This document shows, piece by piece, positions 11,171 through 21,263 of a stretch of 64,000 bases of DNA. Origin of the DNA: Calliphora vicina (taxonomy: Eukaryota; Arthropoda; Insecta; Diptera; Calliphoridae); NCBI RefSeq assembly GCF_958450345.1, contig NC_088780.1, positions 41,966,033 to 42,030,032 of the forward strand, in the 5' to 3' direction. Within the stretch, counting starts at the first letter, position 1. Every line of letters starts with the position of its first letter. A model generated the notes under the pieces. That model ran no database searches. It was given only the letters and a program-made list of their open reading frames with translations, and was not told the origin of the DNA. Made by a program: the position numbers and the translations under genes.

Positions 11171-11635
11171 TATAAATTTCAAATTTAGACAACATTTTCA
11201 CTAATCGAATAGCTGCCACTTTTCTATGCCCCAATATGTTGCAAATGGAATTTATACCTCGGACCTCGGTACCGTCAACAGAGTCAAAAAACTAAAAAAT
11301 AGCATTTTTTGTGGATTTTTTTAGGAATTGTAAGATTTTCATTAACAATTTACTTTTCACTTTTGGATTTTGATCAAAAGTTTCTATATATGTAAGTGTA
11401 AAATTTCATTAAAAACCATTCATAAATATAAATTAAAAATTTCAAAAATAAACTACCATTTTTTATTCCCATATTTTACAAAAAAGTATTTTACAAATGT
11501 TTTAATTCCTAAAAATTTTATTCATTTTTGAAAAGAAAATGTGTATATTAGGGTCAGTCAATTTGTAAGGCCAAAATTATTTGAAAACCCGAAAGAACAA
11601 TAAAAATTTCTAAATCGACCCAAGCTAATGTACCT
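11171..11635. other. No gene seen
   Basis: A/T-rich non-coding DNA between an INE-like copy and the palindromic element. Confidence 0.5.
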
Positions 11636-12802
11636 ACATTAGAGTGTCCCTTAGAATTACATTTTTTGAAATGTTGACACGGTACTCCCTGAAAACTTTC
11701 ATAATGGCCTTATATACCACCAAAAAAATGTTTAGCTTGTCGGCGACCCGTGCCGACTTTCGATTTAGTTTTGAGGTGCATTTACAAGGGGAACAAATTT
11801 ATTTTTTTCAGTTTTTTTAAAAATTTTGCTATTAAGTAATTAATTTTGCAAATTAATTTAAAATAATCGAAATGTGTACGTAATTTTCGTTCTAATGAGA
11901 TATAAAAGACAAAAATTGGTTAAAAAATGTTAAAGTTATTAAAAAATCGCAAGGCCATTAATGTGTCTCAGGCCACTAGAACAAGAAATGTAGGAACAAA
12001 ATTAACATATTTTGAGATATATTAAAACAAAAGTTTATTCTTACTTAAAATATATCCATATTTACTTGTGTGTGAGTTTTTATCTTCATTGGATACAGTT
12101 AACCTATTCGCAGGTACAACCAAAAAAAATAGTTTTTTAACGGCAGTTTCAAAACTCCAATTTAAAATTTTTAAAAATTTTGTTTAACAAATTTCAGAAT
12201 TTTTTGATCATCACATGGGGATTTATTTATAACATAATATGGAATAAAGATGTGAAAAAAGTATGTCAAAAGTATAGTTTTTCCGTACTTGCTATATAAA
12301 TTTTGCGATTTTCTAGAAAAACTAATTTTTTATCCTATGAAGATAATAACTCATATACAAGTAAATATGAATATATTTTAAGTAAGAATAAACTTTTGTT
12401 TTAATATTTCTCAAAATATGTTAATTTTGTTCCTACATTTCTTGTTCTTGTGACCTGAGACACGTTAATGGCCTTGCGATTTTTAAATACCATACTTTAC
12501 CATTTTTAAACCAATTTTTGTCTTTTATATCTCGTTAGAACGATAATTACGTACACATTTCGATTCTTTTAAATTAAATTGCAAAAGTAATTACTTAATA
12601 CCAAAATTTAAAAAAAATACTGAAAAAAATGCATTTTTCCTCTTGTAAATGCACCTCAAAACTAAATCGCAAGTCGGCACGGGTTGCCCTTCTTAGAGCA
12701 AGCTAAAAATTTTTTTGGTGGTATTTTAGGTCATTACGAAAGCTTTCAGGGGGTACCGTTTCAACATTTCAAAAAATTAAATTCTATGGGACACTATAAC
12801 AT
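11636..12802. mobile_element. Large palindromic (foldback-type) element, two long arms
   Basis: The left arm (about 11639-12085) and right arm (about 12335-12799) are inverted copies of each other almost throughout. The ends read TTAGAGTGTCCCTTAGAATT against TTATAGTGTCCCATAGAATT. Paired inner blocks include GAGGTGCATTTACAAG, GTGTACGTAATT, ACAAGAAATGTAGGAACAAA and AAGTAAATATG. The loop is about 250 bp. Related copies are at 20228-20718 (left arm plus loop only) and 31686-32100 (short right arm). No coding sequence is seen, and small frames inside are shadows. Flanks suggest a TA target but this is not certain. Such a structure would fold into a very long hairpin if transcribed. Confidence 0.85.
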
Positions 12803-13006
12803 ACAATCCTTTCTTTTCCACTTGTCAAATATGTGGATTCATATAGTTAAATCGGGGTATCCGTTTAGAAGTTACAGATTTATTTCCACTTTTTTCAGTT
12901 CTTCCTCTGTGCGACGTTGCAGCAAATGAGCAATATGTATTTGTTCAAGAGAAAATATTTGACTGTTTTACTATGTTTTACTTGACAACATTTACCTAGT
13001 TAAAAT

Positions 13007-13190
13007 CATAGAGAATAGACATAGAGCTTAAACTCTTCTGTCAAAGACCTAACTTAGTTGTCAGAAACCTAAGAATGTATTAGTAGAACAATCTATGTGA
13101 AACAAAAACAACACTCGTATGTATGAATATTTTGAATAATTTTTTTGTTTGAGTTTCTTTTTTCTAGTTTCCACTCTATGTTTCTCTATG
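13007..13190. mobile_element. hAT-like MITE with perfect 8-bp TSD GTTAAAAT
   Basis: The 184-bp segment begins CATAGAGAATAGACATAGAG and ends CTCTATGTTTCTCTATG, an inverted repeat with a short gap. It is bordered by GTTAAAAT at 12999-13006 and 13191-13198, a perfect 8-bp duplication as made by hAT transposases. Inside it has TGTCAGAAACCTAA and AATGTATT, also seen in the relative at 34691-34874. Confidence 0.85.
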
Positions 13191-13323
13191 GTTAAAATAT
13201 TAAATAAATTTTTTTTTTTTTGGAAAAAAATTTAACACTGTACAATTACATTACTGCAGAGATTCCAAAACCTAAATTTATTAGTGTTTCGAAATAGCAA
13301 AGGTTAGATTGTGGGGCTTCGTT

Positions 13324-13852
13324 TAATCCTGTTGTTAGGTTAAGCCCATTTGGTCCAATTTTTTAATTGTTTCCTTTGTAATTTTTGAACGGTGATATAT
13401 ACTGACTTAGTTTTTTTGCTCAGGTGGTTTTTTTATAAACCAATGCTATATACAAAAATTCAAAGATATGAAAAATGAAAAATTACGAATCTCAGTTAAG
13501 GTTAAGTGACCATTTGGTCCATAGTATATTTTCCTCGATTTTCTTTGATTTTTTTACATTTATTTAAAAAAAAGTAAGTATTTATTAGTTTGTTTTATAA
13601 GTTTTCTGAAATATAATCTTTCTGCATTGAGCTGTTCTTGTACTTCATCTTTTTTCAAGTTTGCCATGTCGTAACTAAAACACGTCTGTTTTATTAAAAA
13701 ACTGCACACAAAGTCAAGCATTTGCAAATATTTGTGCTTCTTTACAACAAAAATAAAAAAGGGAATCCCACAAAAAATAAAAAAGTGGATATGGAACAAA
13801 TGGTCCATTAACCTAACATTCGTAAGTCTTTTCTAACCTAACAGCAGGGTTA
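13324..13852. mobile_element. Inverted-repeat element (TAAYCCTG termini)
   Basis: The ends TAATCCTGTTGTTAGGTTA (13324-13342) and its complement TAACCTAACAGCAGGGTTA (13834-13852) match at 17 of 19 positions. Inside, CCATTTGGTCCA and TGGTCCATTAACC give a second inverted pair. No target duplication is clear. A 82-codon open frame on the minus strand (13560-13808) has no recognised similarity. Confidence 0.55.
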
Positions 13853-14869
13853 GTATAATATTTCAAATATTAACAATAAGACAAAATGTGTATAGATTTT
13901 AATTGTAACTGTACGAGGTCAGAAAATTTTCATTATTCATCGGAAGCGTTTATTTATAAAAACTTGTACTTCGTGTGTTATGTTTCACATGCATACGTGA
14001 TATCAAAATATGAACTTCTATTCTCATGCCTATGACGTTTGTTTATGTGTATTTCATTCTGAAAAAAAATCACATTTTTAAATCCCAAATATTAACATTT
14101 TCTGGAATTTACTGATATATCCAACAATTAAAAAAAATTGTTTTGTTAATTTATGTGTCATATTTCTGGTGTAAAAGAAAATATTTTATGGACTTCACAA
14201 AATATTACCAAACGAACGAAAATTTACATTTTAAAACGTATACAGAAAAATGTTAAACGTTTTTGATCCTACTTACATACAGTACATTAGGCCTAAAACT
14301 GTACTATACAAAACTTCTACTAAAACAGTCAAAATAAATCTTTTATCCGTATTTACCACGGCATACGAAACACCGCCATTAGCATATAAATCTTTTGACT
14401 TTGCTAAACTGCAAAACACTTTGCACGTTTTTCATGTAAAGCAACCAAAGTAACAAAACCAAACAATGAGTTGGAATATTTTTGGAATTCTAGTTTTCCA
14501 AACTGAAATTTGTTTTTGCAGTCATGGATATGCATTTATATTGTTTTCTAAATTCCTTATAATAGTTTAATTTTTACTACCAACAAAAATATGAAGGTAT
14601 ATTGATTTTGTCATTATGTTTAAAACATGTCGAAATATTGGTCGTAAACCACAAAAGTATGTGTATACTGAGATTTTTCGGATTTTCGGAAGTGGGACTA
14701 AAAGGGGCTATGGTCAAATGATCCTAAAAAATTTCTAAATGTGATTTCCTTTGATATAGAACATATTTGTGGAGAAATTATACATTTGAGACAAAAATTT
14801 CGTTTTCCCCCAAAAAAATGTTTATGACAAATTAGATTAAAAATTTCACTCTGTGCACAAGTTTTACAA
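13853..14869. other. No gene seen
   Basis: A/T-rich. The 67-codon open frame at 14250-14453 (plus) is the least biased here (contains YKTSTKTVKINLLSVFTTAY) but I recognise no family and see no start context or splice structure, so it is not called a gene. Confidence 0.4.
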
Positions 14870-14975
14870 CCAGCAAGTCAGCTAGCAGGCGGATGGTTGC
14901 GCATCGTTTAATTGAATCAGAGACGGATTCTGAGTCAGTCGATATAGTTTAAGATGGGTGTTGGAATAATAGTTT
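14870..14975 (-). mobile_element. INE-1-like repeat, family 1, internal fragment
   Basis: Contains the complement of the central region: AGCCAGC-type tract, CATCGTTTAATTGAATCAGA, GATTCTGAGTCAGTCGATAT and TTTAAGATGGGTGTT. It lacks both ends. Confidence 0.65.
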
Positions 14976-15145
14976 AGATATAGCAGCACAATTTAAGATG
15001 ATTTTGAGATATATTACGTGTACGTAAAAATTAACAAGTTCAAAAAGTAACGAGTGGATAATTCACATGAATATGACTTTATTATAAATAAGCCATTGAA
15101 ATGTATTTGAGTGATACAAATATATGCTTAATTCTGTAATCTGTT

Positions 15146-16329
15146 CAGTGTTGCCAGGAGCTGGCGAAAAAAGAAGCTATATTGGCTTCAAAAAAAGGCC
15201 AGAAAAAGCTAAACCTCTTTAGAAAAAAAGCCAAAAAAAAACTAAAATATTATAAATTAAGAATTTTGGTTTATATTTATTTTTAAATAAAAAATTAGAA
15301 AATATGTTCATAAAATTCATCTGCTTTACTTAAAGGAAGTACTAAAAAGTTAAATACTAGATTAACCATGTCAGAAAATGGACATTGTTGGTTCTATATT
15401 TGTCCATTTGTAGTTTAATATATTCTGCCCCTGAGCCTTAAGCTTCGTAATTTTATTAGCACTTTAATTTTTCACTATCAATATGACATAATATATTTTT
15501 TTTGGTTTTACTACTTTATTATCAACGGGAAAAAAAAAGATTTTGCGTAGAGTTTTCATATGGAAATCTTTGTCGCAATTGCTCAATTAGTTTAATTTGT
15601 CGTATTATTTTGGTCATAATCTTCACTAATTAAAACGTTCTTTATTTTATCTCTCATTCATCAAACTAGTATGAAAAATGTGTCAAAAACATTAAACAAT
15701 TTTCAATTGGCGACGATAATGGATCAAATTCCTTGAATTTTAAATCAGAAAACAGCAAATGATTTATTTACTTTTTGTACTTTGTGCAATACTGGTTTTA
15801 AAAAAAGATGGTCAAATTATAATCAGTGTATTAATTACTTAAAAGTTTGGCTTTTTAGAATTGCTGGTTTGACGAAATTAAAACAAAATGGGTTTTAACT
15901 CGAAGCATAGATCCACAAGACGTTTAACGGCTATTGATCGCCATCGAGTATCACAAGCTTTCAAGTGTTTGTGGGGCTCTTGTCCATTATATAATGATGA
16001 ATATAATGTGTAATAACAATTTTGTCTTGAAAGAGAATTTGCTAGACATTTAAGCTTTCAGATCTAAAATACTCTATTTCATTTTGAACCACTTGATATT
16101 GGCAATTGTTATTTGTTCTTTTAATACTGCACAATTCTTGAGTAAGTTGAAAAGCTAAATGAAATTAAAATGAAAATGGGTCACAAATATAAATTTAGCC
16201 TTTTTATTTACTCTTTAGTCTCGAAATTTTTATTTTGAAATTAAGAAAAGGCTAAAACCAAAATTTCGAGGCTAAAGAGTAAATAAAAAGGCTAAATTTA
16301 GCCTCAAAAAGGCTAAACTGGCAACACTG
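15146..16329 (-). mobile_element. hAT transposon, decayed, TSD AATCTGTT
   Basis: Ends are CAGTGTTGCCAG and CTGGCAACACTG, a perfect 12-bp inverted repeat of the classic hAT form (CAGTGTTGCC). The element is bordered by a perfect 8-bp duplication AATCTGTT at 15138-15145 and 16330-16337. Near each end are short GGCTAAA/GAGGCTAAA-type subterminal repeats in both orientations (for example at 16195-16320). A scrap of transposase coding sequence lies on the minus strand. At 1.18 kb it is internally deleted and not autonomous. Confidence 0.95.
15878..16012 (-). pseudogene. hAT transposase fragment
   Basis: A 44-codon open stretch on the minus strand ends at a TAA. It reads ...NGQEPHKHLKACDTRW followed by RSIAVKRLVDLCFELKP. 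The CDTRW core with a preceding Leu-Lys and a following amphipathic helix rich in Leu matches the region of many animal hAT (ZBED-like) transposases just after the second catalytic block, where C-x-T/V-R-W is strongly conserved. Sequence on either side is frameshifted and stop-ridden. The element ends and TSD around it support the assignment. It is too short to say which hAT family. Confidence 0.7.
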
Positions 16330-17570
16330 AATCTGTTACCAATTTTTGTAAAATATTTAAAATTTTTTTTTTTGTAATCAGAAAAGAAACAAAAATGTAA
16401 TGAGGAAAACTCTTATGTGATATAAAGTATCTTTAAAATAATAAATTCTACAAAATTACTTTACAAGAAGATCATTCATACTTACTCTGGCTTCAAGTGC
16501 TAAAAACACTCAACATATATTTTGCACTTTTAAAGTCATAATCATGTGGGAATGGCAATTGTACAGGTATGAATAACACACCTGAGGCATAAAAAAATGT
16601 ATTCGAAGTCAAACATACATATAATTTTAATTAATAAGAAAGAAATTTGTATGGAATTTTTGTTTTAGGCTATATGAAACATAATAATTGAATAAGTAAT
16701 TAAAAAACAAAGCTCATGTAAAATAATACCTCAGAACTAATCCGGAAGTAGAATGATGAGGAATACATATTTCCACTTTATAAGAACAAGTAAGAATGTT
16801 ATTCGGCTGTGTACATATCCACCACCAATATAAAACTGACACACACAGAAAAAAGTTTCAACATAAATATTATGATTTGATTTCATAGATTTCAATTCAT
16901 AAAATTTATTAATACTTTCTTAAATAGTATGATTTTTTCATATTTTATGTTTTCAAACAAAATTTAGAAGGCTTGGAAAATATAATTTCAATTTCAATTT
17001 AATTTTTATTTTTAAAAAATTAAATTAAAAAATTCCAAGAAAATTTTCAAACATTTTTGAACAATGTTTGAAAATTTTCTTGGAATTTTTTTTTATTTTT
17101 TTATGATTTTCAGCTTCAAAATGAGAAAATATGCGCGAAATTGACACATTTTTTTAACAAGATGCTATGCTTCAATATTTATGAATGTTTTATCATGTTT
17201 AATGATGTTTTTAAAATTTCAGTTATTGTTGATTCATCTTAAAATATTGGCCAATATATGGCTATTATGCAAATATTTTTGAACTAATTCATTACACAAT
17301 ACAATTATAATGCAATTTATTATAATATATTACGAAATTTATACAAAAAAAAGCAAAAAATTGCGTCATGTACAAATTAATAATATTTATGAACATGTTC
17401 TTATTCTGAATGAAAAAAGTTTGGGAAAAAAAAGTCAAGTTCGATTAATAATATTTATTACAAAATTCATTTCAATTATGAATTTCTTTTTTCTGTGCAG
17501 ATTTTTGTATATTTTTTATCAGAATTTATTTAATTTCAATATCAAAGTTTGTATTTATACATTTTTCTAT
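16330..17570. other. No gene; family-2 INE-like end and a perfect hairpin
   Basis: At 16785-16827 is a minus-strand family-2 3' end (ACAAGTAAGAATG then TTCGGCTGTG). At 17027-17091 is a perfect hairpin, entered separately. The plus-strand open frame at 17310-17732 (140 codons) runs across the MITE boundary and has no family resemblance, so it is considered chance in A/T-rich sequence. Confidence 0.55.
17027..17091. repeat. Perfect 28-bp hairpin
   Basis: The arms at 17027-17054 and 17064-17091 are perfectly complementary inverted repeats (core TTCCAAGAAAATTTTCAAAC) around a 9-nt loop. The perfect match suggests a recent origin or selection, though A/T bias makes some palindromes likely. It is not an obvious MITE because no TSD or longer ends were found. 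Confidence 0.9.
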
Positions 17571-17571
17571 A

Positions 17572-17817
17572 CACAGAGAAAACAGACTCGTAATAGCAAC
17601 CGAATTTGTTGCCAATCGAATGATTCGGTTGCACACATAGAATTTGTCGGTTCTAGAACAGAAAATCAGTGGACAAAGAAGAATTTCGGATTAAGCAACC
17701 AAACTTTGGTTACCACTTCTAAAATTTTGTAGCCACAACTGTAAAATTCGGTCACTAAGGCAGAATCATTCGATTGACAAGAAATTCGGTTACTACTACG
17801 AATCTGTCTTCTCTGTG
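17572..17817. mobile_element. CACAGAGAA MITE, copy A
   Basis: A 246-bp element with TA at both borders (17570-17571 and 17818-17819). The left end CACAGAGAAAACAGACTCGT and right end pair over more than 50 bp as inverted repeats, including GTAACCGAATTT/AGCAACCGAATTT and CAATCGAATGATTC. TA borders and long inverted ends suggest a Tc1/mariner-mobilised MITE. Copies B (21061-21263) and C (63137-63253) are diverged or truncated. Open frames that cross it on both strands are artefacts. Confidence 0.85.
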
Positions 17818-18013
17818 TATAACAAGCTAACCCGACAGACGGTGTCCTGCCCAAATTAAAAAATCTTTGTGTTGGATTTGTGAGAAGCTGTTTGAAATGT
17901 TTAAAAATAGTTAAAAACAGAATAAATCGTAATTTTCAATGTTAAAATTAAGTAACTAATTAAAATAAAGAAATACTTTTATCGATAGCTTCGGTGTGAT
18001 ATCATAATTTCGT
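17818..18013. other. Non-coding, probable Helitron 3' flank
   Basis: Sequence downstream (on the minus strand) of the helicase relic. A Helitron 3' hairpin and CTRR end would be expected nearby, but I could not identify one confidently. Confidence 0.4.
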
Positions 18014-19470
18014 TCATTGCAATGCTCTATGATACACGACATTTTTTGTTTTGTTGTCTGGCGCGTAAAGAAATTATGCTGATGGTGATCCGACTCGGGA
18101 AAAATTGACCATGCGAGAAGCATGGATTGTCATTACGAATGCAAGCCGTACCGGAAACTGCAAGCATTTAAAATCGAATGGCATATCGGTCGGAGCCTAT
18201 AGGATCTGTTGTATCAAAGCAAGTCGGGTGCCATTACAAAGACGTGGTTGGTTTATATTTCATAACATTATGATTACCGATCTGACTTTCAGTTGGATAT
18301 TGTGAGGCGGTAATCGAAGTAACTCTAGCGAGTTTATAAACTCGTTTGCAAATTGTACGTCATTAATTCGAAAGCAATTTCACTTTGAATACTAAACATA
18401 AATTAGCACATCCACTCAACCAATTATGATTTTTATAATTTTGTGAAATGTTTGGAAACACCTTCCGGATGCATTTTATCCGCCTTCCAACGACGTAGCT
18501 GCAGTGCAATATCACTCTGCGAGCGTATCGTTGCCAAAATCAACAAGATCAGAAAAGTGTTTCCAGTTCTACCGAGAGCGTAAAAAAAAATTCCTCGTAC
18601 GCACATTTTTGATGTCGGTTTAACAGTGGAACTTGTTCGATCTGATTCCCTCAAGGCATCGCAATCATATTGTTTTTCGCATCGCAACTGTTGACTAAAT
18701 GCGTCGTACATCGGATAATACTTTAATATTAATTAACATCAAAGCCTAATTGTAAATTTCCTCTCTTAAATTCTAATTTGGATTTGATGTTCCAATATGC
18801 ATCTGATGCAAAATATCATCACATATGGCAGCTCAGTCGGTTTGGATGGAATCTTGAGATAATTATCGAAATCAGTATTCGTATTTCATGAGCATTTGAC
18901 GAAAGCACAGCATATCCGAGGGTGTATTCCCAATGAGTGCCATTCTCTTACAATCGTAAGCGTTGGCACGCTTCGTTATACATTTCATACAATTCACCAT
19001 TTATAGTTCGCAAATCTTGCAATGATGTTGGGCCAAGAACATTGACTAATAGCAAACGCAAATAAAAACACTCATCGTTTATTGGATGACTGTGTTAATG
19101 CGACCTAATGCGTCGGTGGAAAAAAATTGGGGAAACCTGGAACTGGATTTCCTTGTTTCCGCCGTTGAAATTTCTTTGACGATTGATTCCGGGGAAATCA
19201 TTTCGAAACATTTCAAAAAATCTGGTCAATGCTGTAGATGGCGGTCTACCAACTCATTGTAATACATTCTACTCAGTAAAGTACACTCTTTGACCTTTTT
19301 CTAGATGTAAGGCTAACTGAGCAATACTTGGATGTCTTTCATGAATGGCAAATGAAAAAATGCGCCAAATTGCATTGTTACTACTAACATAGCGCCCCAT
19401 TTGAAATTGAGTGACTTCATCGTTTGAATTCTCAGCACTAAGTCAGCCATGTCACTACTTCATTAGTGGG
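18014..19470 (-). pseudogene. Helitron Rep/helicase C-terminal half, decayed
   Basis: Six or more frame-shifted pieces on the minus strand together follow the order of a Helitron-encoded Pif1-type helicase. They run from SDMADLVLRI (about 19450), DEVTQFQMGRYVSSNNAIWR, ERHPSIAQLALHLEKGQRVY and NDECFYLRLLLVNVLGPTSL to EDILHQMHIGTSNPN. Then comes GIFFYALGRTGNTF (Walker A, about 18555-18597) with ATIRSQSDIAL. A large deletion follows, then LPPHNIQLKVRSVIIML, LQFPVRLAFVMTIHASR and the final YAPDNKTKNVVYHRALQ before a stop at 18014-18016. In the Walker A loop the usual Gly-Lys-Thr is Gly-Asn-Thr, so ATP binding would be lost even without the breaks. The Rep endonuclease part upstream of 19470 is not recognisable. 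Family knowledge: these proteins drive rolling-circle transposition. I am confident of the family, less of the exact borders. Confidence 0.85.
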
Positions 19471-20227
19471 CTTAGACAATATTTCATTCTGTAAAAACCT
19501 TTTGTGGACTATTGAGAACATTTCGAAAAAAGTTACCCAAATCGGTCCTGGCGTTCTGCCTAAATCTGTTAGGATGAAAAATCTAAGGTTGTACAAAAGA
19601 TCCTATGGGTCGCAGTGATTAGAGCATCACTAATAGTAATAATAAAAGATCATCTTCAAATTTTTCGAAGGACCCATTTATATATCTGCGATGAATATTT
19701 CGATATGTTACAAACTAATTGACAAAATCAATACACCACGATCTGTGGATATAAAAATATCAGCAAACGTACTAATTTAAAGTAATTATTTTAAATAATC
19801 ATAAATAAAAATTTTAGAAAACTTAAAATGTGTGCTAAAAATTACAAAAGTTTGAATAATTTCGGACCAACACAATAATTTGAGATACGTCATTGAATGC
19901 GCCTCTCAAATACCTATCACATGACACCAATATCTCATATGTTTCATTTGCCAGAAATAAAAAAAAAAACATGAAACTTTCAAAAAGCACCTTTTTAACC
20001 CAGGACAAACTTTCTTAGAATAGATTAGACTTTTCTTTTAGTTGGGAAAATACATAAATTTGTTTAGCTTTTTGGTCGCAGATGGGAATAGATTAATGTC
20101 ACCTTAGTTACACAATATTGCATTTCACATCATTCTTTGTGGAACACCTAATTAATAATATGAATAATATTTCCTGCATTAATTTTCTTCAAAATAGTAT
20201 TTATTTAAAAATGTTTCATATATATAC
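19471..20227. other. No gene seen; possible decayed Helitron upstream part
   Basis: Composition at 19480-19700 resembles the helicase relic next to it, but I could not read a Rep motif. The remainder is A/T-rich. The 60-codon frame at 20118-20300 enters the palindromic repeat and is not a gene. Confidence 0.45.
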
Positions 20228-20718
20228 TATAGTGTCCCATAGAATTAAATATTTTGAAATGTTGAAACGGTACCCCCTGAAAACTTTCGTAATGACCTAA
20301 AATACCATCAAAATATTTTTTAGCTTGTTCTAAGAAGTGCAGCCCGTGCCGACTTTCGATTTAGTTTTGAGGTGCATTTACAAGGGGAAAAATTCATTTT
20401 TTCAGTTTTTTTTTTAAATTTAGCTATTAACTAATTACTTTTGCAATTACTTAAAATATATCCATATTTACTTGTATATGAGTTTTTATCTTCATAGGAC
20501 ACAGTTAACCTATTCGCAAGTATAACCAAAAAAAATATTTTTTTTAACGGCACTTTCAAAACTCCAATTTAAAATTTTTTCGATCATCACATGGAGATTT
20601 ATTGACAACATAATAAGGAATAAAAATGTGAAAAAGATATGTCAATACCTCCTATAGCTTTTCCGTACCTGGGATATAAATATTGCTATTTTCGAGAAAA
20701 ACTAATTTTTTGGCCATA
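20228..20718. mobile_element. Palindromic-element family, one-armed copy
   Basis: Starts TATAGTGTCCCATAGAATTA and matches the left arm of the element at 11636-12802 (CGGTACCCCCTGAAAACTTT, CCCGTGCCGACTTTCGATTT, GAGGTGCATTTACAAGGGG). It then skips to the loop (CCATATTTACTTGTATATGA, GATCATCACATGGAGATTTA) and stops before the right arm. This shows that part of the arm and one full arm can be lost. Confidence 0.85.
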
Positions 20719-20834
20719 TTTTGGCGAATGAGCCCAATTTCCTTATTGTTAATAATTTTAAGTAACGTATGTTCAGAATATTATAGTCCATGTAATTTTA
20801 AATATAGTCTGAAAGTTTTCCTAAAATCGGAAAA

Positions 20835-21060
20835 CGTTAACCCTTAAATCGTGAAGGTCAAATGTAAAACTTTTCAATATTTGGAATTTCTAATGGAAAA
20901 ATAGCGAAGTTAAGTATTTTTTGGCCGATTTTGATGAAACTTAAGAAAAATATAACATGAAGTCTAGTATTTACAATAACAGTACAAAAATGGAAATTAA
21001 CCCTTAAGAGCACTTGGGGCCAAAATGACCCTGAACTTTTAAAATCACGAAAAACACACA
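20835..21060 (+). repeat. Copy of the 2365-2528 hairpin family, left part
   Basis: Shared blocks are ATTTACAATAACAGTACAAA, ATGGAAATTAACCCTTAAG, CCAAAATGACCCTGA and upstream GATGAAACTTAAGAAAAATA, which parallels 2318-2370. The copy is interrupted at 21061 by the CACAGAGAA MITE. After it, at 21264-21300, CTCGAACTTTTAAAA may be the remainder. Confidence 0.7.
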
Positions 21061-21263
21061 CACAGAAAACAGATTCGTGATAGCAACCGATATTGTCGCC
21101 AATCCAATGAGTCGGTTGCACACATAGAATTTTTCAGTTCTAACAACAGAATTTCAGTTGATAAAGAATAATTTCAGTTGAGGCAACGAAACATTAGTTA
21201 CCCCTTACAAAATATTGTAGTCACAACTGTAAAATTCGGTCACTAAGATCTGTTTTCTCTGTG
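21061..21263. mobile_element. CACAGAGAA MITE, copy B
   Basis: Begins CACAGAAAACAGATTCGTGA and ends CTGTTTTCTCTGTG. Shared inner blocks with copy A are GTCGGTTGCACACATAGAAT, GTAGTCACAACTGTAAAATT and CGGTCACTAAG. It is inserted in the hairpin-family repeat at 20835. Confidence 0.8.

Noticed and set aside
12684..12929. 81-codon plus-strand frame
   Set aside because: Most of it lies in the right arm of the palindromic element; the same sequence recurs inverted in non-coding copies.
14250..14453. 67-codon frame considered as a small secreted or hypothetical gene
   Set aside because: No signal peptide, no family, no start context and no related copy; insufficient support.
17310..17732. 140-codon open frame, the longest plus-strand frame in the first half
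   Set aside because: It spans A/T-rich DNA and runs into the CACAGAGAA MITE; residue content is Phe/Ile/Tyr/Lys-heavy with no motif, so it is chance.
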